Shown: in pieces, positions 35,449-45,133 of the stretch
Position numbering within the stretch: the stretch's first letter is position 1
Layout: each line of letters begins with the position of its first letter
Source of the DNA: Planctomycetaceae bacterium
GTDB taxonomy: Bacteria; Planctomycetota; UBA1135; GCA-002686595
Assembly: GCA_011525785.1 (NCBI GenBank)
Contig: WYBT01000030.1
Location: 1 to 64,000, forward strand
Length of the DNA: 64,000 nt
Direction: 5' to 3'
Translations under genes and position numbers: made by a program
The notes under the pieces: model-generated
Told to the model about the DNA's origin: nothing
The model's database searches: none
Seen by the model: the letters and a program-made list of their open reading frames with translations, nothing else

Positions 35449-36564
35449 GTGCACCGCCGCCACGACCCGCCCCCGATCGCGCGCCACAGCGGCGTCGCCC
35501 GTCCGCGCATCGTGCTGGTGCTGGGCGGCGGCGGCATGCGCGGCATGGCGCACATCGGCGTCCTGCGCGCGCTGCGCAAGCTGGGCCTGTGGGCCGACGC
35601 GATCGTCGGCACGAGCATCGGCTCGCTGATCGGCGCCGCAGCTGCGGCCGGGCGCTCGATCGAGGAGATCGAAGGCCTGATCGGCGAACTCCACAAAGGC
35701 GACTACTTCCGCCTCAACACGCTCAAATTCCTGCTGCAGGGCGTGCGCGCGCCGAGCCTGTACCAGGGCGAGCGCTTTCGCCAGCGGCTGGAGGAACTGC
35801 TGCCGCGCAAGTCCTTCCGCGAGCTGGCGACTCCGTTCTACTGCAACGCGGTGCGCCTCGAGACGGCGGGTGCGGTGTTCTGGGGCCTGCCGGGTTTCGA
35901 CGACCTGTCGCTGGTCGACGCGGTGTACAGCTCGTGCGCGCTGCCGGGCATCTTCGAGCCCTTCGAGAAAGACGGCTACAGCTACATGGACGGCGGAATC
36001 GTCGACTCCGTGCCGCTGCGCTTCGCCAAGTCGCTCGCGCCCGACGTGATCATCGCCGTCGACCTCTCCGTCAAATCGCACTTCAAGCCGCCGGCCTACA
36101 AGAACCGCGTCGTCAACACGATGCTGCGCGCCTTCGAGATCGCCGAGGACGTGCTCGTCGAGCAGGCGCTGCACATGCACGTCGACTATCGAACGGCGCT
36201 GATCCAGCCCAAGGTGGCGCATCTCTCGCGCTTCGACTTCAACGACGTGCCGGACATCGTGCGCCGCGGCGAGGAGGAGGCGCTCAAGGTGCTCAGCTCG
36301 CACGCGGCGACGCGTGAACTGGTGCGTTGCGAGCCCTTGGACGGACTCGCCTGCCCGGTGGCGCCGCGCGACTACGTCACGGTGCGCATCGACCCGTCGG
36401 CCTGCATCGCCTGCGGCATGTGCGAGGCGGTGTGCGAGACCGACGCCTTCGTCGCCGGCCCGGCGCGCGCGACGGTGCGCAAGCCGCACAACTACGAGTG
36501 CACGCGCGACCACGCCTGCGCGCGCAACTGCCCGACAGGCGCGATCACGCTGGGCAATCTCTGA
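35449..36564 (+). CDS. patatin-like phospholipase fused to a C-terminal ferredoxin domain
   Basis: A 371-residue protein. Residues 20-280 are a patatin fold with the oxyanion motif GGGGMRG, the nucleophile elbow GTSIGS (Ser56) and the catalytic Asp181 in DGG, so a Ser-Asp lipid acyl hydrolase of the RssA/NTE group. Residues 305-371 form an iron-sulfur domain: [11 protein letters not shown] (Cys319, 322, 325, 329) and [12 protein letters not shown] (Cys351, 357, 361). That is seven cysteines, enough for one [4Fe-4S] cluster and an incomplete second. The two parts are in one uninterrupted frame. I chose the GTG at 35449; a GTG at 35353 would add 32 residues. It is divergent from the CoA ligase operon. 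The fusion is unusual, and its electron partner is unknown. Confidence 0.82.
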   Translation: MHRRHDPPPIARHSGVARPRIVLVLGGGGMRGMAHIGVLRALRKLGLWADAIVGTSIGSLIGAAAAAGRSIEEIEGLIGELHKGDYFRLNTLKFLLQGVRAPSLYQGERFRQRLEELLPRKSFRELATPFYCNAVRLETAGAVFWGLPGFDDLSLVDAVYSSCALPGIFEPFEKDGYSYMDGGIVDSVPLRFAKSLAPDVIIAVDLSVKSHFKPPAYKNRVVNTMLRAFEIAEDVLVEQALHMHVDYRTALIQPKVAHLSRFDFNDVPDIVRRGEEEALKVLSSHAATRELVRCEPLDGLACPVAPRDYVTVRIDPSACIACGMCEAVCETDAFVAGPARATVRKPHNYECTRDHACARNCPTGAITLGNL

Positions 36565-36623
36565 GCGCGCCAGCCCGTGTGGGGCAGGGGTCGGGCGCAG
36601 TGGGCGGGCGCCTCGTGCGCCGC

Positions 36624-36629
36624 TATCAT
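36624..36629 (+). promoter_or_regulatory. candidate -10 element of the isocitrate dehydrogenase gene
   Basis: TATCAT preceded by CCGC and followed by CCGCGG, almost the same context as the element before the biotin carboxylase gene. It is 83 bp upstream of the ATG. Confidence 0.4.
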
Positions 36630-36712
36630 CCGCGGTTTCCACGGGCCGGGCGCAGCCTGCGACCCGTGCTCCTCCCACCGATCCCGCACCCCACCCCACG
36701 CCCACCGAACCC

Positions 36713-37807
36713 ATGCGCCACCCCGTCACACTCATCCGCGGCGACGGCACCGGTCCCGAACTCGCGCGCGTCACGCGCGATGTCCTCGACGCCACGGGGG
36801 TCGAGTTCGACTGGGTGGAGGTCGAAGCGGGGGTGGACATCATGGCCAGCGCGGGCACGCCGCTGCCGCAGGCCGTGCTCGACTCGATCAAGAAGACCAA
36901 GACCGCGATCAAGGCGCCGATCACCACGCCGGTCGGCACGGGCTTCCGCTCGGTGAACGTCGCGCTGCGCAAGGAGTTCGACCTGTACGCCTGCTTGCGG
37001 CCGTGCAAGAGCTACAAGGGCGTGCGTTCGCGCTACGAGAACGTCGACCTGGTGCTGTTCCGCGAGAACACCGAAGACCTGTACGCGGGCATCGAGTTCG
37101 AGAAGGGCCAGAAGAACACGCTCGAGCTGATCGAGTTCATCAAGAACCTGCACGGCGCGAAGATCCGCCCCGACAGCGGCATCTCGATCAAGCCCATCTC
37201 GGTGTTCGGCACGACGCGCATCGTCAAGGCGGCCTTCGAGTACGCGCGCGCCAACAAGCGCAAGAAGGTCACCGCCGTCCACAAGTCGAACATCATGAAG
37301 TACTCCGACGGCCTGTTCCTCGCGACCGCGCGCGAGGTGGCTGCGCAGTACCCCGACATCGAGTTCACGGACGTGATCGTCGACAACATGTGCATGCAGC
37401 TCGTGCAGAAGCCCGAGCAGTTCGACGTGATCGTGCTGCCCAATCTGTACGGCGATGTGCTCTCGGATCTGTGCGCCGGCCTGGTCGGCGGCCTGGGCGT
37501 CGCGCCCGGCGCCAACCTGGGAGACGGCGGCATCGCCATCTTCGAAGCCACGCACGGCTCGGCGCCCAAGTACAAGGGCCTCAACAAGGTCAACCCGTCC
37601 GCGATGCTGCTCTCAGGCATGCTCATGCTGCGCCACCTGGGCGAGACCGCGGCCGCCGTGCGTCTCGAGAAGGCCGTGGCCAAGGTCTTCGCCGAGGGCA
37701 AGCACGTGACCTACGACATGAAGCCCAACCGCGACGACCCGACGGCCGTCGGCACGCGCGAAATGGGGCAGGCGATCATCGCGGCCATGGAGACGGTCAA
37801 GGTCTGA
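36713..37807 (+). CDS. NAD-type isocitrate dehydrogenase (isopropylmalate dehydrogenase family)
   Basis: A 364-residue decarboxylating dehydrogenase. Key motifs are GDGTGPEL near the N-terminus, [14 protein letters not shown] (substrate and phosphorylation-loop region), [31 protein letters not shown] (metal-binding aspartates) and [11 protein letters not shown] (nucleotide binding). The short form and the motif [10 protein letters not shown] agree with NAD-dependent or homoisocitrate-like enzymes rather than the large NADP Icd. Followed by malate dehydrogenase and fumarase on the same strand, a TCA-cycle role is by far the likeliest. Each of these genes has its own leader of 79-148 bp, so they may be separately transcribed. 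Confidence 0.87.
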   Translation: MRHPVTLIRGDGTGPELARVTRDVLDATGVEFDWVEVEAGVDIMASAGTPLPQAVLDSIKKTKTAIKAPITTPVGTGFRSVNVALRKEFDLYACLRPCKSYKGVRSRYENVDLVLFRENTEDLYAGIEFEKGQKNTLELIEFIKNLHGAKIRPDSGISIKPISVFGTTRIVKAAFEYARANKRKKVTAVHKSNIMKYSDGLFLATAREVAAQYPDIEFTDVIVDNMCMQLVQKPEQFDVIVLPNLYGDVLSDLCAGLVGGLGVAPGANLGDGGIAIFEATHGSAPKYKGLNKVNPSAMLLSGMLMLRHLGETAAAVRLEKAVAKVFAEGKHVTYDMKPNRDDPTAVGTREMGQAIIAAMETVKV

Positions 37808-37886
37808 GCGCGCAGCGTTCGGTCGCGACACCCCTCGCGGGTCCGCAGCACGAGTCAGTCAGTACGAGGCAAAGGGCACACGCTCC

Positions 37887-38840
37887 ATGGGCGCGATCGC
37901 ACAGCGCAAGATCACCGTCGTCGGCGCCGGTTACGTCGGCATGACCTGCGCGCAACTCGCGGCGCAGAAGAACCTCGCCAGCGAGGTGGTCGTGATCGAC
38001 GTGAACGAAGGGCGCGCCAAGGGCATCGCGCTCGACCTCAACCAGATGGCCGCGGTCGAGGGCTTTCGCACGCGGGTGACCGGAACGGCGGACCCCAAGG
38101 CGACCTGGGGCAGCGACCTGTTCATCGTCACGGCCGGTCTGCCGCGCAAGCCGGGCATGTCGCGCTCCGACCTGCTCGAGACCAACGGCAAGATCATCGC
38201 GCAGGTGGCGCAGTACGTCCGCGACGGCAGCCCCGAGTCGATCGTGATCGTGGTCACCAATCCGCTGGACTCGATGGTGCACCTGATGCGCGTGAAGACC
38301 GGCTTCCCCGGCAAGCGCGTGGTCGGCATGGCCGGGGTGCTCGACAGCGCGCGCTTCTGCTGGTTCATCGCCGAAGAGGCCAAGGTCAACGTCGCCGACG
38401 TCGACGCGATGGTGCTGGGCGCGCACGGCGATTCGATGGTCCCGGTGGCCGAGTACTGCACGCTCAACGGCGTGCCGCTGCCCAAGCTGGTCGCCAAGCC
38501 GAAGATCGACGCCATGGCCGACCGCACGCGCAACGGCGGCGCGGAGATCGTCGGACTGCTCAAGACCGGCTCGGCCTTCTTCGCGCCCGCTGCGGCGTCG
38601 GTGCAGATGGCCTCGTCGATCCTGAACGACGAGAAGCGCATGCTGCCCTGCGCCTGCCTGCTCAACGGCCAGTACGGCATCGAAGGGCTCTACATGGGCG
38701 TGCCGGCGGTGCTCGGGGCCCAGGGCGTCGAGCGCATCGTCGAGCTGCCGCTCGACAACGAGTCGCGCATCCTGATGAACAAGACCGCGGCGGCGATCGC
38801 CAAGGACGTCGAGCTGCTGCGCGAGCTGCGCCTGGTCTGA
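37887..38840 (+). CDS. mdh: malate dehydrogenase
   Basis: A 317-residue NAD-dependent enzyme of the lactate/malate dehydrogenase family. It contains the Rossmann motif [13 protein letters not shown], the substrate-binding arginine region [36 protein letters not shown] and the catalytic histidine in [10 protein letters not shown]. The Arg in the mobile loop (RKPGMSR) fits malate rather than lactate. It lies 79 bp after the isocitrate dehydrogenase gene and 139 bp before fumC. Confidence 0.92.
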   Translation: MGAIAQRKITVVGAGYVGMTCAQLAAQKNLASEVVVIDVNEGRAKGIALDLNQMAAVEGFRTRVTGTADPKATWGSDLFIVTAGLPRKPGMSRSDLLETNGKIIAQVAQYVRDGSPESIVIVVTNPLDSMVHLMRVKTGFPGKRVVGMAGVLDSARFCWFIAEEAKVNVADVDAMVLGAHGDSMVPVAEYCTLNGVPLPKLVAKPKIDAMADRTRNGGAEIVGLLKTGSAFFAPAAASVQMASSILNDEKRMLPCACLLNGQYGIEGLYMGVPAVLGAQGVERIVELPLDNESRILMNKTAAAIAKDVELLRELRLV

Positions 38841-38979
38841 GCGCGTTCCGCTCCGCGGCGTCGGGCGGGCGGCCGGTTGCCGGTTCTGCGCCCGGTCCTT
38901 ACCCTCTTCCGCCCTCGAACTCTCCCGCGTCGCTGCTCTGGGCGGCGCTTTTCGTCTCGCGCGACGCCACTCCATCGCC

Positions 38980-40404
38980 ATGTCCGCCACCCGCACCGAA
39001 AGCGACTCCTTCGGCCCGCTCGAAGTTCCCTCCGACCGCCTGTGGGGCGCGCAGACCCAGCGCTCCAAGCAGAACTTCAAGATCGGCGGCCAGCGCTTCA
39101 CGCGGCCCATGATCCGCGCGCTGGGCATCGTCAAGAAGTGCGCGGCGCAGGCCAACATCGAGCTCGGTGAGCTCGAGATGCTGAACAAAAAGCAGCAGGC
39201 GGCGCTGCTCAAGGCGGCCGACGAGGTGATCGCGGGCGAGCACGACGAGCACTTCCCGCTGGTCGTGTGGCAGACCGGGTCGGGCACCCAGAGCAACATG
39301 AACGCCAACGAGGTCATCTCGAACCGCGCGATTCAGTTGCTCGGCGGCGAACTGGGGAGCAAGAAGCCGATCCACCCCAACGACCACGTCAACCGCGCGC
39401 AGAGCTCGAACGACGCCTTCCCGACTGCGATGCACATCGCGGCGGCCGAAGAGAGCGTGCAACGCCTGATGCCCGCGCTCGAAGCGCTCGAGCGTTCGCT
39501 CACGGCGAAGTCGACGCAGTGGAAGAAGATCGTGAAGATCGGCCGCACGCACCTGCAGGACGCGACGCCGCTCACCGTGGGGCAGGAGTTCTCGGGCTAC
39601 GTGCAGCAGCTCAAGGATGCGCGCCGCGCGATCTCGAGCGCGCTGGTCGGCGTGTACGAGCTGGCCCTGGGCGGCACCGCGGTCGGCACCGGGCTCAACA
39701 CCCACCCCGACTACGCCAAGCTCGTCGCCAAGAAGATCGCGGCGCAGACGGGACTGCCGTTCAAGAGCGCGCCCAACAAGTTCGCGACGCTGGCGGCGCA
39801 CGACGCGCTGGTGGCGCTGTGCGGCGCGCTGCAGAGCACGGCGTCGGCGCTGATGAAGATCGCCAACGACATCCGCTGGCTCGGCTCCGGTCCGCGCTGC
39901 GGCATCGGCGAACTCAAGCTCCCAGAGAACGAGCCGGGCAGCTCGATCATGCCGGGCAAGGTCAACCCCACGCAGTGCGAGGCCCTGACCATGGTGTGCG
40001 TGCAGGTCATGGGCAACTCGTTCGCGGTGACGATCGCCGGCTCGCAGGGCAACTTCGAGCTCAACGTGTTCAAGCCGGTGATGATCCACAACACGCTGCA
40101 GTCGATCGCGCTGCTCTCGGATGCCTGCGATTCGTTCCGCGAGAACTGCATCGACGGGCTCGAACTCGACACCTCGCGCGTCGACGAACTGATGCGCAAG
40201 TCGCTGATGCTCGTGACCGCGCTCAACCGCCACATCGGTTACGACAACGCCGCCAAGGTCGCCAAGAACGCCCACAAGAAGGGCATCACGCTGCGCGAGA
40301 GCGTGGTCGAACTCGGCCTGATGACGGCCGAGGCCTTCGACAAGGCCGTGATCCCCGGCGACATGGTCGCGCCCAAGCGCGGCATGGCCATGGCCGGCGG
40401 CTGA
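38980..40404 (+). CDS. fumC: fumarate hydratase, class II
   Basis: A 474-residue iron-independent fumarase that interconverts fumarate and malate. The family signature [15 protein letters not shown] (residues about 320-334) is exact. [14 protein letters not shown], the [15 protein letters not shown] stretch and [17 protein letters not shown] are all present. The length is typical of FumC. A TACCCT -10-like element occurs at 38900-38905. Together with the two preceding dehydrogenases it completes a run of TCA-cycle genes. Confidence 0.94.
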   Translation: MSATRTESDSFGPLEVPSDRLWGAQTQRSKQNFKIGGQRFTRPMIRALGIVKKCAAQANIELGELEMLNKKQQAALLKAADEVIAGEHDEHFPLVVWQTGSGTQSNMNANEVISNRAIQLLGGELGSKKPIHPNDHVNRAQSSNDAFPTAMHIAAAEESVQRLMPALEALERSLTAKSTQWKKIVKIGRTHLQDATPLTVGQEFSGYVQQLKDARRAISSALVGVYELALGGTAVGTGLNTHPDYAKLVAKKIAAQTGLPFKSAPNKFATLAAHDALVALCGALQSTASALMKIANDIRWLGSGPRCGIGELKLPENEPGSSIMPGKVNPTQCEALTMVCVQVMGNSFAVTIAGSQGNFELNVFKPVMIHNTLQSIALLSDACDSFRENCIDGLELDTSRVDELMRKSLMLVTALNRHIGYDNAAKVAKNAHKKGITLRESVVELGLMTAEAFDKAVIPGDMVAPKRGMAMAGG

Positions 40405-40484
40405 ATCCGGCCTCGCCGGCAGCTGCTCCACGGCTCCGACTCGCGTTCCCCACTCCAGCCCGCCCGTTCGAGGCGCGCCGCGAC

Positions 40485-40490
40485 TACACT
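40485..40490 (+). promoter_or_regulatory. candidate -10 element of rpmH
   Basis: TACACT followed by TCGCG, 33 bp upstream of the ATG at 40524. It is one of the recurring TANNNT elements. Confidence 0.35.
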
Positions 40491-40523
40491 TCGCGCCCCA
40501 CACCCCTCACCCCGACTCTCCCC

Positions 40524-40649
40524 ATGAAGACCAACGTCCGCCGCAGCAACGCCAAGCACGCCAAGAAGACCGGGTACCGCACCCGCCAGAGGACCAAGGG
40601 CGGCCGTAAGGTCAATCGCCGCCAGCGCGCCAAGCACGGCAAGTTCTGA
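40524..40649 (+). CDS. rpmH: large ribosomal subunit protein bL34
   Basis: A 41-residue, very basic protein beginning MKTNVRRSNAKHAKKTGYR, followed by TRQRTKGGRKVNRRQRAKHG. The alignment GYRTRQRTKGGRKV to GFRARMKTKNGRRV of bL34 is clear, and size and charge match. It sits away from the usual rpmH-rnpA-yidC-dnaA context: upstream is fumC, downstream a DUF3311 gene. The core pattern is kept but the N-terminal five residues differ from the common MKRTFQPS start. Confidence 0.8.
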   Translation: MKTNVRRSNAKHAKKTGYRTRQRTKGGRKVNRRQRAKHGKF

Positions 40650-40717
40650 GCGCGGAGCGCAGCACGCGGCGCTGCCCACGCACGCGCCGCAGCTTCGCTC
40701 CAGGGAGCGCCAGAGGA

Positions 40718-40984
40718 GTGTTCGGCGTCCGGTCCCGCGTCCCGCACGTGCTCTTCGCGCTGCACTCGTGCATCGCGGCCTGGTGTGTCGTCGGTCCGGG
40801 GTACGCCTGGTGGGGCGCGTCCGCGCGGCCCTTCGTGCTCGGGCTGCCGTGGTCGCTGATCTGGCCGATGATCTGGCTCGTCCTGGTTTTCGCCTCCCTG
40901 CTGCTCTACGAGCGCTGGACGCGCAAGGTCGAGGACGCGCGCGCGGCTGAGGCCGCTGCGACGCAGGCGGCAGTACGGCGATGA
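40718..40984 (+). CDS. DUF3311 small membrane protein
   Basis: An 88-residue protein with two membrane helices (about 10-27 and 42-63) separated by a short loop with GYAWWG. This is the DUF3311 pattern, and such proteins are usually encoded just before a sodium/solute symporter, as here: the downstream symporter ATG overlaps its stop (ATGA at 40981-40984). It is likely an accessory subunit of that transporter. The start is a GTG with AGAGGA directly before it; a GTG ten codons later is the alternative. Confidence 0.75.
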   Translation: MFGVRSRVPHVLFALHSCIAAWCVVGPGYAWWGASARPFVLGLPWSLIWPMIWLVLVFASLLLYERWTRKVEDARAAEAAATQAAVRR

Positions 40985-42429
40985 GCCCCGACGCCTGGAT
41001 CGTCACCGGCGTCTCGCTGGCCTACCTGATCGCCTGCCTGTGGGTCGGAATGCGCGGAGGCGCCGGAGCGAGCGACAGCGCCGTGGGCTACGTGGCCGGC
41101 GATCGCGCGCTCGGTCCGCTGGTGATGTACTTCATCGTCGGCGCGACGGTCTTCTCGGCCTTCTCGTTCCTCGCCACGCCGGGCCTCGCCTACACCTCGG
41201 GCGCAGCCGTGTTCTACGTGCTCGGCTACGGGCTCGTCGGCTTCATCCCGTTCTACTTCCTGGGACCGCGCGCGGCGCGACTGGGGCGGGAGCACGGCTA
41301 CATCACGCAGGCCGAGATGGTGGCGCACCGCTGCTCGCACGCGCCGCTGGCGGGAACGATGGCGCTGGTCAGCGTGCTGTCGTTCGTCCCGTACCTCGCG
41401 TTGCAGATCAAGGGCGCGGGCCTGGTCGTCAACCGCCTCACCGAGGGCCATGTGCCCGAGTGGCTGGGCGGCGCGGTCTGCTACGCGGTGGTGCTGGCCT
41501 ACGTGCTCAAGAGCGGCGTGCTCGGCGTCGGCTGGACCAACGTGTTCCAGGGCGTGCTGATGATGGCGCTCGCCTGGACCTTCGGGCTGTGGCTGCCCTA
41601 CAAGCTCTACGGCGGCGTCGGTCCGATGTTCGAGCAGATTGCGGCGGCCAAGCCCGAAGTCGATGGGGGAGCGCTGTTCCTGAGCGCGCCCGGCGCCAAG
41701 AGCTGGAGCTGGTTCATCACCTCGGGCGTGATCTCGACCATCGGCTTCGTGTGCTGGCCGCACCTGTTCATGAAGGCCTTTTCAGCGCGCGACGAGCGCA
41801 CGCTGCGGCGCACAGTCGTCTTCTATCCGACCTTCATGGTGTTCCTCGTGCCGATCTTCCTGATCGGCTTCGCGGGCGTGCTGTTCCCCACGCCGCCGCA
41901 GCAGCCCGAACAGGTGCTGCCGCACATGCTGATGAGCCTGGACTTGCCGGCCATCGTGGTCGGGTTGTTCTGCGCCGGCGCGTTGGCCGCGGGGATGTCG
42001 ACCGGCGACGCGATCGTTCACGCGTCGGCTTCGATCCTGGTGCGCGACGGTTGGATCACGGCGTTGGGGCGCAAGCTCACCTCGAACGAGGAGCGCCGAG
42101 CCGTGCGCGCGCTGGTGGTCGTGCTGATGCTCGCGTCCTACGCCCTCGCGGTGGCGTACCGCGGCGATCTGGTCTCGCTGCTGCTGTACGCCTACGGACC
42201 GATCGCGCAGTTCCTGCCGGGGCTGCTCATCGCCGTGTGCTGCCAACGGCGCGACGGCTTCGCGGTGCACGCGGCGCTTGTCGTCGGCGTCGCGGTGTGC
42301 ATCGGGCTGAAGCTGTCCCCGCAGCTCGCGCCGTGGGGGCTCCACGAAGGGCTGTGGGGGCTCGCCGCCAACCTCGCGACGCTCGCCGCGCTGTCCGCGC
42401 TGCGCGTTCAGGCGAAGCGCACGGCGTAG
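40981..42429 (+). CDS. sodium:solute symporter family transporter
   Basis: A 482-residue protein of the SSS family, with about 13 membrane helices. Characteristic segments are GYVAGDRALGPLVMYF near helix 1-2, FSAFSFLATPGLAYTSGAAV, GYITQAEMVAHR and, in the middle, ISTIGFVCWPHLFMKAFSARDERTLRR, which recalls the PanF/monocarboxylate branch. With DUF3311 upstream, an organic acid or amino acid substrate driven by sodium is likely, but the substrate cannot be told. Its 3' end overlaps the convergent BNR-repeat gene by 22 bp. Confidence 0.88.
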   Translation: MSPDAWIVTGVSLAYLIACLWVGMRGGAGASDSAVGYVAGDRALGPLVMYFIVGATVFSAFSFLATPGLAYTSGAAVFYVLGYGLVGFIPFYFLGPRAARLGREHGYITQAEMVAHRCSHAPLAGTMALVSVLSFVPYLALQIKGAGLVVNRLTEGHVPEWLGGAVCYAVVLAYVLKSGVLGVGWTNVFQGVLMMALAWTFGLWLPYKLYGGVGPMFEQIAAAKPEVDGGALFLSAPGAKSWSWFITSGVISTIGFVCWPHLFMKAFSARDERTLRRTVVFYPTFMVFLVPIFLIGFAGVLFPTPPQQPEQVLPHMLMSLDLPAIVVGLFCAGALAAGMSTGDAIVHASASILVRDGWITALGRKLTSNEERRAVRALVVVLMLASYALAVAYRGDLVSLLLYAYGPIAQFLPGLLIAVCCQRRDGFAVHAALVVGVAVCIGLKLSPQLAPWGLHEGLWGLAANLATLAALSALRVQAKRTA

Positions 42430-43586
42430 ATCGGCGGGAGGTTGTGGCTGACGGAGCTCCAGCTCTCGCCGGAGTCTTCGCTCAGGTACAGGTTGCCGGT
42501 CGTCGAGCCGAAGGCCACGAGTCCGTCGCGGTTGTCGAGCGCGTGGCGCAGCACGATGTCGTACGCGCCCTCCTGCGGCAGTCCCTTGGTCTGCTTGCGC
42601 CAGCTCTGCCCGCCGTCGTCCGAGCGCGCGACGAACAGCCCGCCGTCGATCGCCATGCGCTGGTTGTCCCCGCGGCCGGGGACCAGCCAGGCGCGCTTGC
42701 CGTTGCGCGCGTCGCACGAGACCGGGAAACCGAAGTGCACGCCCTGCGTCGGCGCGCTCACCTTGCGCCAGCTCGCGGCGCCGTTGTCGGAATAGAACAC
42801 GCCGGAGTGGTTCTGTTGCCAGACGTGCTCGGGCGCGCCGGCGCACAGCTCGATCAGGTGCGAGTCGTGACCCCACTCCGCTTCCGCGTCGGGAGTGTGG
42901 TCCATGCTCATGCCCTTGTTGCGGCTGCGCCAGCTCGCGCCGCCGTCGGTGGTCTCGATCACGCCCGCCGTCGAAACGGCGATCAGCACACGCCGCGGGT
43001 CGCGCGGATCGACGCAGATCGAGTGGATGCCCGGCGCGAACTCGCCGCCCTCGGAGGCCGGCGTGCCGAACCACTTGGTCTCGCCCGTGCCGTCGCCGTT
43101 GAACAGATCGCCGCCGCGCGACTCGTGGTTCCACAGCGGGCGGTTGAGCTCGAACGACGCGCCGCCGTCGCGGCTCACGAACAGGCCGCCGGGGATCGTG
43201 CCGATCCAGATCGCGCCGTCGCCGCCGAACGCGATCACCCACAGCTTCTGGACGCTCGCTTTGCGCGTCACGACGTCCCAGCGCACGCCGAAGTCGCTCG
43301 TGGCGTCCTCGAACATGTTCTGGCCGAGGTAGCGCGCGCCCTCGGGGAACATCACCTGCGCAGCGTTGTCGCGCCAGGTCGCGCCGCCGTCGTCGGAGAC
43401 GGACAGCTTGGCGCCCCAGTGTCCGTGGCCCAGCAGCGCCCACAGGCGGCCGCTCTTGGGCTCGCGCGCCACGTAGTTCACGCCCGTGCCGGCGTGCCCC
43501 GCCAGCTGCGCCTGCCAGCGTCCGCCGCGCTTCTCGACCTTGAACGAGCCCTTGCGGGTTGCGACCCAGAGAGTGGGGTTGGACAT
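42408..43586 (-). CDS. BNR/sialidase-like beta-propeller protein
   Basis: A 392-residue protein with repeated Asp-box motifs of the form S-x-D-x-G-x-x-W (SVSDDGGATW, VSRDGGASF, TTDGGASWRS, YSDNGAASWRK, ARSDDGGQSWRK, SEDSGESWSS), hence a six- or seven-bladed propeller like sialidases, sortilin-type and photosystem-assembly proteins. It has no signal peptide, so it is probably cytoplasmic. No sialidase catalytic residues can be pointed out. It starts 5 bp after the stop of the MoaD-like gene, and the two are surely co-transcribed. Confidence 0.8.
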   Translation of the reverse strand: MSNPTLWVATRKGSFKVEKRGGRWQAQLAGHAGTGVNYVAREPKSGRLWALLGHGHWGAKLSVSDDGGATWRDNAAQVMFPEGARYLGQNMFEDATSDFGVRWDVVTRKASVQKLWVIAFGGDGAIWIGTIPGGLFVSRDGGASFELNRPLWNHESRGGDLFNGDGTGETKWFGTPASEGGEFAPGIHSICVDPRDPRRVLIAVSTAGVIETTDGGASWRSRNKGMSMDHTPDAEAEWGHDSHLIELCAGAPEHVWQQNHSGVFYSDNGAASWRKVSAPTQGVHFGFPVSCDARNGKRAWLVPGRGDNQRMAIDGGLFVARSDDGGQSWRKQTKGLPQEGAYDIVLRHALDNRDGLVAFGSTTGNLYLSEDSGESWSSVSHNLPPIYAVRFA

Positions 43587-43591
43587 GTCGG

Positions 43592-43870
43592 TCAGCCTCC
43601 GCTGAGAGCCTGGAGAATGGAGATGGTCTGGTCCGCTTGCACCGCGTCGCTCAGCTGGCGGCGGTCGCGCACCGGGTTGTTGCCGATGAACACGTTGACG
43701 TGGGGCCGCAGCCGCCCGCGCTCGTCGCACACGTAGAAGGCGATGCCGGGCGCGAGCTCGTCGAGGGCGCGCACGGCGCCGGCGACGTCGCTGGCTTCGA
43801 CGTGCAGTTCGCGGTTCTCGAGCTGGGGGAAGAACGCGAACAGGTGGCGGGTGAGACGGACTTGGACCAC
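43592..43870 (-). CDS. MoaD/ThiS-family ubiquitin-like small protein
   Basis: A 92-residue protein beginning with a GTG ([15 protein letters not shown]). It has the beta-grasp pattern [19 protein letters not shown], helix [27 protein letters not shown], and ends ILQALSGG. The terminal Gly-Gly is what MoaD and ThiS need for adenylation and thiocarboxylation or conjugation. No MoaE, ThiG or E1-like gene is adjacent; mobA at 58141 is unlinked. The partner is presumably the beta-propeller protein encoded 5 bp downstream, possibly as a sulfur donor or a protein modifier. Confidence 0.78.
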   Translation of the reverse strand: MVQVRLTRHLFAFFPQLENRELHVEASDVAGAVRALDELAPGIAFYVCDERGRLRPHVNVFIGNNPVRDRRQLSDAVQADQTISILQALSGG

Positions 43871-43914
43871 GCGGGCGCAGGGTAGCTGCTGAGTCCGCGG
43901 TCGGAAGTGTCGGT

Positions 43915-45048
43915 TCAGTTCGTTCTTCGAAAACAGCGCGCCAGCGTGAGGTCCTGATCGCGGTACGAGCTCTGCGCGCGGCCCTCGGCGTACAGCTTCT
44001 CGGGCGCGCCGCCGGTCCGGTAGAAGCGCAGTCGGAAGAACACTTGGCCGTCCTCGACGAGGAACGGCACGTCGTGCGCGCGCACCTCGAGCACTGCGGC
44101 CGTGCCGTGGCGCGCCGCGTCCGCCCCGCGCCAGCCGAAGCCGTTGTCGAAGAAGCCCGCGTAGTTGTTGCGCATCTCGCCCACGTCGACATCGACGGGC
44201 AGCATCTCGGCGGCGAGGTGTGGCGGGATCACGACGCGTTCGCGGCTGGCGAAGATGTAGAAGCTGCCGGGGGAGAGCGTGCAGTGGCCGCGCGGCGCGT
44301 GGACCGGCTCCCAGAACTCGCGCGGCTCGTGCGCGCCTTCGCGCGAGAAGTTCACGACGCCGGTGTGGTGCTGCGCGCGCCAGCCGGCGGGATCGCGGCC
44401 CGCGAGGCCCAGGCTGAGCGCGAGGCTGCCGTCGTCGTCGAAGCGCACGTCTTCGATCGGCATCGGCTCGTCGCCGCGCCAGCACAGCGGCGTGCGCGCG
44501 TACTCCTCGCGCAGCTCCTCGCGCGTGAGCGTCGGATCGCCCTCGGCGATGCGCAGCTGGCACAGCCGGTCGCCGCGCTTGAGGCGCACCGGGAACGAGA
44601 GCGGCGAGACCTCGAGCCACAGTTTCCCGCGGTAACCGGCGGGCGCTTCGTTGAAGCGCGGGTGGCCCGGCACGAGCACGCGCGTGAACAGGTCGCAGCG
44701 GCCCGTGGAGCTGCGCGGATTGAACGCCGCGCGCAGGTGCGGCGGCAGGTCGAGCTCTTCCTCGAGCGGCAGCAGGTACACCAGGCCCTTCTCGAGAACC
44801 GCGCCGTCGCCGCCCAGCCACAGGCGGCTGGTCTCGAGCTCTTCCAGGCGCGTTTCGAGCGGCGTGCGGCCGGGGAGGAAGCCCGCGCGGATGCGCGCTG
44901 CGAAGGCGCCGACGCGCAGGTCCAGGCTCGCGGCCTGCAGCTGCGCCTGAGCGATCGGCGGCGCGCTCGCGCCCGTGCGCAGCGCTCCGTCGAGCAACTC
45001 GCGCAGTTGGTGATCGACGAGCCAGCGGCCGTTGCGGGGAGCACCCAT
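43915..45048 (-). CDS. 2'-deoxycytidine 5'-triphosphate deaminase, double-domain type
   Basis: A 377-residue protein built of two dUTPase-like beta domains. The first half has [31 protein letters not shown] and [19 protein letters not shown], and the second [24 protein letters not shown] with [13 protein letters not shown]. This matches the long DCD enzymes that deaminate dCTP to dUTP in pyrimidine deoxynucleotide synthesis. The Arg-Ser-Ser-Thr-Gly-Arg motif is the triphosphate loop. It is divergent from the antiporter gene, with an 85-bp intergenic space. Confidence 0.85.
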   Translation of the reverse strand: MGAPRNGRWLVDHQLRELLDGALRTGASAPPIAQAQLQAASLDLRVGAFAARIRAGFLPGRTPLETRLEELETSRLWLGGDGAVLEKGLVYLLPLEEELDLPPHLRAAFNPRSSTGRCDLFTRVLVPGHPRFNEAPAGYRGKLWLEVSPLSFPVRLKRGDRLCQLRIAEGDPTLTREELREEYARTPLCWRGDEPMPIEDVRFDDDGSLALSLGLAGRDPAGWRAQHHTGVVNFSREGAHEPREFWEPVHAPRGHCTLSPGSFYIFASRERVVIPPHLAAEMLPVDVDVGEMRNNYAGFFDNGFGWRGADAARHGTAAVLEVRAHDVPFLVEDGQVFFRLRFYRTGGAPEKLYAEGRAQSSYRDQDLTLARCFRRTN

Positions 45049-45133
45049 GGGGGGCGAGAGGATGACGCCCGCGCGTCCGCTCGGAAAGAGTGCGACTGTC
45101 GGCGCCTGGGCGCCGGCGCTACAAGGGCCTGCC

